64,000 nucleotides of DNA from Rhodospirillaceae bacterium (GTDB taxonomy: Bacteria > Pseudomonadota > Alphaproteobacteria > Rhodospirillales > UBA2165), in NCBI GenBank assembly GCA_947467145.1, contig CANIGJ010000002.1, positions 104,441 through 168,440 of the forward strand, written 5' to 3'. This document shows, piece after piece, positions 57,436 to 64,000 of the stretch. A model generated the notes under the pieces. The model saw only the letters and a program-made list of their open reading frames with translations. It was not told the origin of the DNA and searched no databases. Position 1 is the first letter of the stretch. Each line of letters begins with the position of its first letter. A program made the position numbers and the translations under genes.

Positions 57436-58488
57436 ATGCACTTCGGCTATTTCACGCTCAGCGACAATGCCTATGCCGGCAACACCCGTGGGGCCAACGA
57501 ACTGGTGCAAAATATCACCGCCGAGGCGCTCTATGCCGAACAGATCGGGATGCATTCGGCCTGGATCGGCGAGCATCATTTTTCGACCTTGGGCGTGCTG
57601 TCCTGCCCCGATCTCGTGCTCGCCAATATCGCCGCCAAAACGAGCAAGATCCGCTTGGCGCCCGCCGTCACCGTGCTGCCGCTGCATCATCCGCTGCACG
57701 TCGCCGAGCAATGGGCGACCTTGGATCTGCTCAGCAATGGGCGCGTCGATTTTGCGACCGGGCGCGGCTACGACCGGCGCGAATACGAACCCTTCGGCGC
57801 CGACTTCGACGACAATCTCGATCTGTTCCACGAGGGTGTCGAGATCGTGCAAAAACTGTGGAACAGCGACGGGCCCGTCACCCACAAGGGCAAATATTAT
57901 CAGCTCGACAATATCCGCACGACGCCGCGCCCGGTGCAAAAGCCGATGCCGATCTATATCGCGTCCTTCTCCAAGCCGTCGTTGGAGCTGGCCGCACGGC
58001 TGGGCTGCGGAATTATCGTGGCACCCTTTGCCGCCACCATGGCGTTCGGCGGGCTGGCCGGCGTCGCGAGCGCGTTCCACGAGATCTGCGACAAGATGGG
58101 CACCAAGCCCGGCCCGATCATGTGCAGCTACTTCACGCATTTTGCGGATGACGCGGCATCCGAACGTGCCGCCCGCGACCGCCAGATTCGTTATTTCAAG
58201 GAATGCGTGATCGCGTCCTTCCCGGGCGATCCGGCGACCGCGCCGCCGACCTATCGCTACTTCATCGACATGGTGCAGAAGCTGCACGAGGTGCAGGCGA
58301 AGGATCTGTCGCCCAATGCCGTGTTGCTCGGCTCACCCCAGCAGATGATCGATACCTTGAAGACCGCGCAGGCGGCGGGCTTTGCCGAGGTGATCCTCTA
58401 CATCAATGTGGGGCTCAAGCCGCACGGCCAAGTGAAGGACGAAATGGCGCGCTTCATGGAAGAGGTCGCGCCGCACTTCCAATCCTAG
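57436..58488 (+). CDS. LLM-class flavin-dependent oxidoreductase
   Basis: Luciferase-like monooxygenase of 350 aa. SAWIGEHHFSTLGVL, APAVTVLPLHHPLHVAEQWA, GRVDFATGRGYDRREYEPFG and KPMPIYIASFSKPSLELAA are the typical blocks. It uses reduced flavin from a partner reductase to oxidise an organic substrate. The ribosome site AAAGGGAA lies upstream of the ATG at 57436. It is divergent from the aminotransferase and convergent with the ACMSD-like operon. Confidence 0.9.
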   Translation: MHFGYFTLSDNAYAGNTRGANELVQNITAEALYAEQIGMHSAWIGEHHFSTLGVLSCPDLVLANIAAKTSKIRLAPAVTVLPLHHPLHVAEQWATLDLLSNGRVDFATGRGYDRREYEPFGADFDDNLDLFHEGVEIVQKLWNSDGPVTHKGKYYQLDNIRTTPRPVQKPMPIYIASFSKPSLELAARLGCGIIVAPFAATMAFGGLAGVASAFHEICDKMGTKPGPIMCSYFTHFADDAASERAARDRQIRYFKECVIASFPGDPATAPPTYRYFIDMVQKLHEVQAKDLSPNAVLLGSPQQMIDTLKTAQAAGFAEVILYINVGLKPHGQVKDEMARFMEEVAPHFQS

Positions 58489-58490
58489 AT

Positions 58491-58580
58491 CGTCATGGCC
58501 GGGCTTGACCCGGCCATCCACGGAAGGCGCGTCTGCGCCGATAAGAATCGTGGATGCTCGGGACAAGCCCGAGCATGACG
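58491..58580. repeat. Extragenic palindromic mosaic element
   Basis: About 90 bp between convergent genes: outer CGTCATG/CATGACG, hairpins GGCCGGG-CTTGA-CCCGGCC and CTCGGG-ACAAG-CCCGAG, inner ATCCACG/CGTGGAT and a central GGCGC-GTCT-GCGCC. This resembles the dispersed palindromic repeats common in alphaproteobacterial genomes. It probably also serves as a terminator for both genes. Confidence 0.88.
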
Positions 58581-58592
58581 GCAAGGTAGTTG

Positions 58593-59570
58593 TTAGAGCC
58601 GGAAGATCTTCTGCGCCGTGTCGCCGAGCAACAGTTTCTGCTCGGGCTCGGTCAGCTTCGCCGCGCGCACGACCTTGCACGGATCGGGATCGCCGATGGG
58701 GAACGGATAGTCCGAGCCCAGCATCACCTTGTCCGCGCCGACCACCTTGGTGAGGAAGCGCAGCGACTGCCAGCTGAACAACACGGAATCGAAATAGAGT
58801 TTGGCGAAGCCGGCCGCCGGATCGGCATATTCGCCGGGATGGATGTCGCGGTTACGCTCCAACCGGCCGAGCATATAGGGCAATGCGCCGCCGCCATGCG
58901 AGAGGACGAATTTCATATCCGGATATCTGAGGAAATGGCCGGAGAACAGCATGCGCGCGATGGCCGTCGTGGTGTCGACGCCGCGCCCGACCGCATTGAT
59001 CATGTCGTAATCGTCGAGGCGCGTATCGCCGCAGCCGAACATCGGATGCAGATAGATGACGGCCTTCAAGGATGACGCCGCTTCCCAGAAGGGATCGAGA
59101 TCGGCATCGTCCAAGGTGCCGGACGATCCTTTGGGCTGCGTGCCGATCATCGCGCCGGCGAAACCGGCCTGCATGGCTTCTTCCAAAACCTTGGCGGCGA
59201 GCTTGCCGTTTTGCAGCGGCACGGTGGCGAGCGGGGCAAGGCGCTTGGTCGTATCGGTGCCGGCCATCAGATGTTCGTTGACGAAGCGCGACCAGTTGGC
59301 GCCTTCCTCGGCCGGCAATTCGTAGCCGAAAGAATCGAGCCAGCCGCCGCACACTTGCGCGTCGATGCCGGATTTATCCATCCACGCCAATCGTTCGGTC
59401 GTTTCGCGCAGCTTGGGCGCGACGGGCCGCGTCGGAGCACCTCCCGCGAACGCCAGGCGGTAATTATTGTCCTTGGCCAGCAATTCGATGTTGGGGAATT
59501 TGCCGGTAGCACCTTGCAGCGCCTTGAGCATGGCTTCGGGGGTGAAATGGGCGTGGGTATCGATGATCAC
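58593..59570 (-). CDS. ACMSD-like amidohydrolase-family decarboxylase/hydrolase
   Basis: Amidohydrolase_2-type protein of 325 aa, the group of 2-amino-3-carboxymuconate-6-semialdehyde decarboxylase and o-phthalate or resorcylate decarboxylases. Metal ligands are the HxH in DTHAHFTPEAM (H6, H8), HPMFGCGD, LSHGGGALPYML and the aspartate of GSDYPFPIGD. The ATG overlaps the molybdenum subunit stop by ATGA. It likely removes a carboxyl group, or hydrolyses a ring-cleavage product, in the pathway served by this operon. Confidence 0.88.
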   Translation of the reverse strand: MIIDTHAHFTPEAMLKALQGATGKFPNIELLAKDNNYRLAFAGGAPTRPVAPKLRETTERLAWMDKSGIDAQVCGGWLDSFGYELPAEEGANWSRFVNEHLMAGTDTTKRLAPLATVPLQNGKLAAKVLEEAMQAGFAGAMIGTQPKGSSGTLDDADLDPFWEAASSLKAVIYLHPMFGCGDTRLDDYDMINAVGRGVDTTTAIARMLFSGHFLRYPDMKFVLSHGGGALPYMLGRLERNRDIHPGEYADPAAGFAKLYFDSVLFSWQSLRFLTKVVGADKVMLGSDYPFPIGDPDPCKVVRAAKLTEPEQKLLLGDTAQKIFRL

Positions 59571-61963
59571 GTCGGTTGGTCTCCGTTGAGCAGCGCCTCG
59601 ATATCCATCATACGCATAGGCAGGGAATCAAGGCTGAGATTGCGTGGGGCGAGCGCATCGTTGACCGCGCTGGCGATGCAGGCGGGCGCGCCGAGATAGC
59701 CGCCTTCGCCCGACCCCTTTTGGCCGTGCGAGGTCAGCGGCGACGGGGTGCAATGTTCGACGTCCTTCACGAAGGGCACCTCGAACACCGATGGGATCAG
59801 GTAATCGGCGAAGGTCGCGCTCATGAATTGGCCATCGGGCGCGTAATGGAATTTTTCATACAGCGCCGCGCCGATACCGTGCGCCACGCCGCCGATGATC
59901 ATGCCGCGCACGATGTCGGGATTGATCACCGTGCCGCAATCGTGCGCCAGGGCGTAATCGAGGATGTTCACCTTGCCGGTATCGGGGTCGATGTCGACCA
60001 GCGCGAGGTGCGCTTGGAACGAGAAGCAGGGATAAAGCTGCACCTTGTCGTCCTTATCGGGCAAGCCGCCGCCGCGCGGCACCTGCCAGACATATTCGGC
60101 CTGCAAGCCCGGCTCCATGCCGGGCGGCAGCTTGTGATACTGGCGATGCGCGATAGTGCACAGCTGTTCCCAGCTCAGTTTGCGCGCCGGATCGGCGCGA
60201 TCGAAAATCGCGCCGCCATCATATTCCAGCTCGCTCTCGGGCTTGCCCAGATTATGCGCGGCGATCTTCAGCAATTTGTCTTTGATCTTGCGCGCTGCCC
60301 CCGATGCCGCACCGCCCAACATGATCGCCATGCGCGACGCCACCGGGCTGCGCGTCGGCAAGCCGGCCAGGGAATCCGCATGCACGACGCGGATGTCGTC
60401 GGGTTCGCGCTCCAGGTCTTCGCCCATGATGGTGGCGACCAGGGTTTCGTGGCCCTGGCCGGATGTCGTCGTGCCCATCACGCCGGTGATCTTGCCATGC
60501 CCGTCGATACGGATGCCGCAGCCTTCCATAAATGTCGTGATCTCGGCCGAGGGGTTCATCAGATATTCGAACATATTGTTGCCGCCGCCCGGCTCCAAAC
60601 ATGTTGCGATGCCGATGCCGGCGAGGCGGCCCTTGGCACGCAACGCTTCGCGTTGTTTCACCAGACGCTGCCAATCGGCGAGCGCCACACCTTTGTCCAA
60701 CACGACCGGATAATTGCCGCTGTCGTATTTGGTGCCGGTGGGGATTTCGTAAGGAAAGGCGTCGGGTGAAATGAAATTCTTGCGGCGGATGACGAGGCGA
60801 TCCATGCCGAGGTGGCGCGCCACCTTGTCGACCATGGTTTCGATCATGAAGTTGGTCGGCGATTGGCCGAAGCCGCGCACCGGCACCTGGCCGGTCTTGT
60901 TGGTGGTGACCGAGATCGCTTCGTATTCGATGGAATTGACGGTGTAGGGGCCACACAGCGCCGCGATCGGCTTGCCGAGCTGAAACGGCCCGCGTCCGGG
61001 ATAGGCGCCTGCATCGTCGATGGCGCGGACTTTCATCGAGCGGATGGTGCCGTCCCGGTCAAACGCCACTTTGGTGTCGAAAATGCGGTCCGGTCCGTGC
61101 GCATCGCCGCCCGACATATTATCGAAGCGATCCTCGATCAGGCGCACCGGCACGCCGCCGAGTTTGCGGCTCAAGTAACCCACGATGATCGTGTGCTTGA
61201 TGCCGCGCTTCACGCCATAGCTGCCGCCGACATCGACATCCTGATGCACGCGCACCGCGTTCAGCGGGATGCGCAGCGCGTTGGCGATTTGCTCGGCATA
61301 ATTCGGCATCTGGATGGAGGCCCAGACCTCCAACATGTCGCGGCCCTGATCCCAGCGCGCGAGAGCACCGAAGGTTTCGATGGGCACGGTGGATGATCTG
61401 TTCCAACGCGCGCGGAAGCTCAACGTTTCCTCGGATTTGGCGAAATCGTCGGCAACCGGTCCCCAGGTGAAGGTGCGCCGATACAGCACATTCGATTTGT
61501 GCCCGGGATGCACCAGCGGTGCATCGTCCTTGAGCGCCTCTTCCGGATCGACGATGCAGGGGAGTGATTCGTAATCGACCTCGATCAGCTCGATGGCGTC
61601 TTCGGCGATGGCCCGCGACGTCGCGGCAACCGCACACACCCATTCGCCGGCATAACGCGTCATGCCGACGGCGAGCGGCAGCCATTTCACTTCCGGTGTC
61701 GGCAAGCCGCCATAGAGCGGGTTGGTGGCGGCGTACAATTCCGCGCCGGTCAGCACACAGGCGACACCCGGCAGCGCCAGCGCGGCATCCGCGTTGATGC
61801 TGAGGATATTGGCGCGGGGATGCGGGCTCGCCAGCACGGCGACATGCAAGGTGCCGGGCATTTGAATGTCTTGCACGAAATTGCCGCGTCCGGCGGCGAG
61901 GCGTTTATCCTCGGTGACGCGGCGCTTGTGCGCGACATATCGTGTGTTGGGCAGCGCGGTCAT
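59567..61963 (-). CDS. Molybdenum hydroxylase large subunit (xanthine dehydrogenase/CoxL family)
   Basis: Molybdopterin-binding subunit of 798 aa starting at the ATG at 61963, which overlaps the small-subunit stop by ATGA; the longer frame to 62305 lies over that gene. It has YVAHKRRVTEDKRLAAGRG near the N-terminus, VDVGGSYGVKRG, and a late GSGEGGYLGAPACIASAVND stretch carrying the active-site Glu. The CO-dehydrogenase loop (AYxCSFR or AYRGAGR) is replaced by VPVRGFGQ, so CO oxidation is unlikely. It probably hydroxylates an aromatic or N-heteroaromatic ring with water. Confidence 0.9.
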   Translation of the reverse strand: MTALPNTRYVAHKRRVTEDKRLAAGRGNFVQDIQMPGTLHVAVLASPHPRANILSINADAALALPGVACVLTGAELYAATNPLYGGLPTPEVKWLPLAVGMTRYAGEWVCAVAATSRAIAEDAIELIEVDYESLPCIVDPEEALKDDAPLVHPGHKSNVLYRRTFTWGPVADDFAKSEETLSFRARWNRSSTVPIETFGALARWDQGRDMLEVWASIQMPNYAEQIANALRIPLNAVRVHQDVDVGGSYGVKRGIKHTIIVGYLSRKLGGVPVRLIEDRFDNMSGGDAHGPDRIFDTKVAFDRDGTIRSMKVRAIDDAGAYPGRGPFQLGKPIAALCGPYTVNSIEYEAISVTTNKTGQVPVRGFGQSPTNFMIETMVDKVARHLGMDRLVIRRKNFISPDAFPYEIPTGTKYDSGNYPVVLDKGVALADWQRLVKQREALRAKGRLAGIGIATCLEPGGGNNMFEYLMNPSAEITTFMEGCGIRIDGHGKITGVMGTTTSGQGHETLVATIMGEDLEREPDDIRVVHADSLAGLPTRSPVASRMAIMLGGAASGAARKIKDKLLKIAAHNLGKPESELEYDGGAIFDRADPARKLSWEQLCTIAHRQYHKLPPGMEPGLQAEYVWQVPRGGGLPDKDDKVQLYPCFSFQAHLALVDIDPDTGKVNILDYALAHDCGTVINPDIVRGMIIGGVAHGIGAALYEKFHYAPDGQFMSATFADYLIPSVFEVPFVKDVEHCTPSPLTSHGQKGSGEGGYLGAPACIASAVNDALAPRNLSLDSLPMRMMDIEALLNGDQPT

Positions 61964-62436
61964 GTCGCGTCTCGCAACCGTTGCGCGGCAATGCGGATTG
62001 CCTCGATGATTTGCGCATAGCCGGTGCAGCGGCACAGATTGCCGCCGATGGCTTCGCGGATCTCGTCGTCGGTGGGGTCGGGCGACTGGCTGAGCAGCGC
62101 ATGGGTCGCGACCATCATGCCCGGCGTGCAATAGCCGCATTGCATGCCGTGCGCTTCGATAAAGCTGTCCATGATCACGCCCGGCGCGCCATCGGCATCG
62201 CGCAAGCCTTCGGCCGTCATCACATCGTGCCCGTCGGCCTGCACGGCAAACATCAGGCACGATCGCACCGGCACGCCGTCGAGCATCACCGAGCACGCGC
62301 CGCACACACCATGTTCGCAGCCCATATGGGTCGCGGTGAGGCCGAGATGTTCGCGGATGAAATCAAGCAGGCTCGTGCGCGGCTCCGCACTTGCCGTGCG
62401 CGTCACGCCATTGATGGTCAGTTTGATCTCGCTCAT
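61960..62436 (-). CDS. Molybdenum hydroxylase [2Fe-2S] small subunit
   Basis: Iron-sulfur subunit of 158 aa with two [2Fe-2S] clusters. Plant-type ligands are C40, C45, C48 and C60 ([12 protein letters not shown] and SCLMF). The second cluster has C100 and C103 (CGYCTPGMM) plus C135 and C137 (GNLCRCTGY). It moves electrons from the Mo site to the FAD subunit. Overlaps by ATGA with both neighbours show tight coupling. Confidence 0.96.
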   Translation of the reverse strand: MSEIKLTINGVTRTASAEPRTSLLDFIREHLGLTATHMGCEHGVCGACSVMLDGVPVRSCLMFAVQADGHDVMTAEGLRDADGAPGVIMDSFIEAHGMQCGYCTPGMMVATHALLSQSPDPTDDEIREAIGGNLCRCTGYAQIIEAIRIAAQRLRDAT

Positions 62437-63290
62437 ATGGCCGCCTCGAGGATGGCGCGCATGGTCAGCGACTTTGCGACGCGACGGCGGTACGCGGCGC
62501 TGGCATGCAAGTCATCTGTCGGAGAAAGCACGCGGTCGATGCTGCCGACGATTTTGGCGACGAGTGCCGCATCGATGCGTTGGCCGTAGAGTGCTGCTTC
62601 CAGCTCAGCCGCGCGCACCGGATTGGGCGAAGCGCCGCCCAGTGCCACCGCAGCGCGGCGGCAGATGTTGTCCGCATCGAACTGCAATTGCACCGCGACG
62701 GCGACGATAGCGAAGTCGCCGTGGCGCGGGCTGATTTCCTGAAAGCCGGTGCCGATGTTGCCGCCTTCCCAAATGGGGAAGCGCACTTCGGATAGGATCT
62801 CGTCGGCGCGCCGCACCGACATCAGCGGTCCTTCGTAGAAGTTACATGCCGCCACCGTTCGTGTGCCGCTTTGGCTTGCCAGATCGATTTCGGCATTGAG
62901 CGCGATGGCGCAGAGCGGGATTTCGGCCGACGGATCGCCATGCGCGATCGATCCTCCCAAGGTGCCGCGATTGCGCGTCTGCGTATGGCCGACGAAAGAG
63001 AGAGCCTTGGTTAGCAGCGGCACCTTCGTGCGCACGATATCGCTCGCCAGGACTTTGGCCTGACGCGTCATGGCGCGGATGTGCAGATATTTTTCACTCG
63101 TCTCGATGCCCGACAGATCGGCGATCTCGTTCAGATCGACCAGGCAGGACGGCCGCGCCAAGCGCATCGCCATCATCGGCACGAGCGTTTGCCCACCCGC
63201 AATGACAATGGCGTCGTCATGCGCCGCCAGCGCGGCCAATGCGTGATCGAGCGACGTTGCCTTGATGTAATCGAAGGGCGCTGGTTTCAC
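62433..63290 (-). CDS. Molybdenum hydroxylase FAD-binding medium subunit
   Basis: FAD subunit of 285 aa starting with GTG at 63290, immediately after the UbiD-family stop. PFDYIKATSLDHALAAL, VIAGGQTLVPMMAMRL and TRNRGTLGGSIAHGDPSAE are the FAD-binding blocks of CoxM/XdhB-type proteins. It passes electrons to an unknown acceptor. Subunit order is M-S-L, as in CO-dehydrogenase-type operons. Confidence 0.95.
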   Translation of the reverse strand: MKPAPFDYIKATSLDHALAALAAHDDAIVIAGGQTLVPMMAMRLARPSCLVDLNEIADLSGIETSEKYLHIRAMTRQAKVLASDIVRTKVPLLTKALSFVGHTQTRNRGTLGGSIAHGDPSAEIPLCAIALNAEIDLASQSGTRTVAACNFYEGPLMSVRRADEILSEVRFPIWEGGNIGTGFQEISPRHGDFAIVAVAVQLQFDADNICRRAAVALGGASPNPVRAAELEAALYGQRIDAALVAKIVGSIDRVLSPTDDLHASAAYRRRVAKSLTMRAILEAAI

Positions 63291-64000
63291 TTACTTTTTA
63301 TCCCAGCCTTCTTCGATCTCGCGCACTGATGTCTCCGGCGTGATGTTGGTGCGCGTGCGCTGCTGCGTCAGCTTGCCGTTGGTCTGCCAGTCGCCGGCCG
63401 CCGCGCGCTGCGCGGCCTGTTCCCACGACGGATGCCAATCGCCGAGACTATAGCCGTGCCACGGCGATTCAGGCTTGAGCGCCGGCAGGCCGAATTTCTC
63501 CCACAGCACCTTCGCCTTCTCCATATACGGCTTGGTCGGCAAAGCGAGCGGCGGCATGTCGGCCTTCATGGTGGCGTCGATCAGCATGGCGCTGTCTTCA
63601 GCTGTGCCTTCGCGCCATGGGCCGTGGCCGAGCCCGCGATGCGGCACTATCATCACGTCTTCGCTCGGGTTCTGGCGATACGCCATGGCCCACAACAATG
63701 CGTCCGCATTCGTCGGATCGATATCCTCGTTGACCGCGATGACGATCTTGCCGGTATCGCCCTTGAACGCGATGGAGCCTTGCAGCGCGCGCCAGATCTC
63801 GGTGCGCGGCGTGCCTTTGGCGATGACGAGGGTCATGACTTTCAGCAGCGAGGTCAGCGGCTCATGCATCGAGACTTTGACGACGCCGCGGCAGCCGAGC
63901 GTATTGCGCAGATGCGACAGATACAGCGGTTCATACGCGACGCGCTTGATGACGGACGATTCCGACGGTGTCGCCTGGCTGATATACGAAACGACGATCG
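63291..64000 (-). CDS. UbiD-family prenylated-FMN decarboxylase (5' end outside window)
   Basis: C-terminal 235 residues of a UbiD-type protein; the frame runs to the window edge without a start. KIVIAVNEDIDPTNADALLWAMAYR is diagnostic in two parts (the VNEDIDPTNADALLWA segment), with RNTLGCRGVVKVSMHE upstream. These enzymes reversibly decarboxylate or carboxylate aromatic and alpha,beta-unsaturated acids using prenylated FMN, and need a UbiX partner not seen here. Its stop is directly followed by the GTG of the FAD subunit. Ubiquinone UbiD is possible but the operon argues for catabolism. Confidence 0.87.
   Translation of the reverse strand, partial: IVVSYISQATPSESSVIKRVAYEPLYLSHLRNTLGCRGVVKVSMHEPLTSLLKVMTLVIAKGTPRTEIWRALQGSIAFKGDTGKIVIAVNEDIDPTNADALLWAMAYRQNPSEDVMIVPHRGLGHGPWREGTAEDSAMLIDATMKADMPPLALPTKPYMEKAKVLWEKFGLPALKPESPWHGYSLGDWHPSWEQAAQRAAAGDWQTNGKLTQQRTRTNITPETSVREIEEGWDKK

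Noticed and set aside
59567..61963. Molybdenum subunit as carbon monoxide dehydrogenase
   Set aside because: The diagnostic AYxCSFR or AYRGAGR loop is not present; VPVRGFGQ is seen instead.

Overview
The window looks like a chromosomal segment of a GC-rich alphaproteobacterium, probably of Rhodospirillales type. Supporting signs are the 180-kDa-class NAD-glutamate dehydrogenase, CnoX/Lon-N/Trm112/UbiH housekeeping genes in a compact row, paired glnK-amtB genes, pseudaminate-type sugar genes, and tightly overlapping ATGA/GTGA gene junctions. The assignment is by family recognition only; no search was run.

Layout. (1) 1-6127, minus strand: a surface-sugar operon led by a two-gene control module, a MarR_EPS-like winged-helix/Rossmann regulator and an RfaH/NusG paralogue. 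An ops-like element lies in the 81-nt leader between the RfaH paralogue and the first sugar gene. The sugar genes are an RmlD-like reductase, PseB, PseC, a Gfo/Idh/MocA oxidoreductase and a NeuB/PseI-type synthase cut by the window edge. (2) 6128-6610: a divergent intergenic region with a run of 15 C. (3) 6611-15621, plus strand: glycan assembly (GT2, C-methyltransferase-like protein, epimerases, methyltransferase, a WecA/WbpL-like initiating transferase, GT4, a WbpV/WreQ-like reductase and a WbpM/WreV-like dehydratase). The last set matches the known UDP-QuiNAc synthesis and initiation module. (4) 15651-27659: metallophosphoesterase, purH, then a minus-strand block (NAD-GDH, UMF1-type MFS, SIS protein), a small soluble protein, a TPR-glycosyltransferase and a small membrane protein. 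(5) 27678-39346: a catabolic/uptake island with three Rieske oxygenase alpha subunits, an SDR, a GNAT, three tandem family-5 solute-binding proteins without permeases, and an MFS exporter. A phased array of eleven 11-bp repeats sits behind the SDR gene.

(6) 39351-50901: TPR-GT41 glycosyltransferase, tRNA-Gly(GCC), prolyl-tRNA editing protein, CnoX, Lon-N protein, Trm112, lipoprotein, UbiH-family hydroxylase, and a mirrored nitrogen block glnK-amtB / amtB-glnK with sigma-54-like promoters, followed by a DapC-like aminotransferase. (7) 50955-64000: a fourth family-5 binding protein interrupted by one amber codon, an ADP-forming acyl-CoA synthetase divergent from a MarR regulator with a palindromic operator candidate, a hydrolase, a class V aminotransferase, an LLM flavin oxidoreductase, and a tightly overlapping operon of UbiD decarboxylase, three-subunit molybdenum hydroxylase and ACMSD-like amidohydrolase.

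How it fits together. The left third builds and probably co-regulates a surface glycan; the antiterminator would carry polymerase through the long nonulosonate operon. The Rieske, binding-protein, molybdenum-hydroxylase and UbiD genes suggest uptake and breakdown of aromatic or heteroaromatic carboxylates, with substrates unknown. The most novel candidate is the regulator + RfaH + ops + poly-C control region (about 4943-6235). The most striking unexplained DNA is the 11-bp array at 31001-31121.
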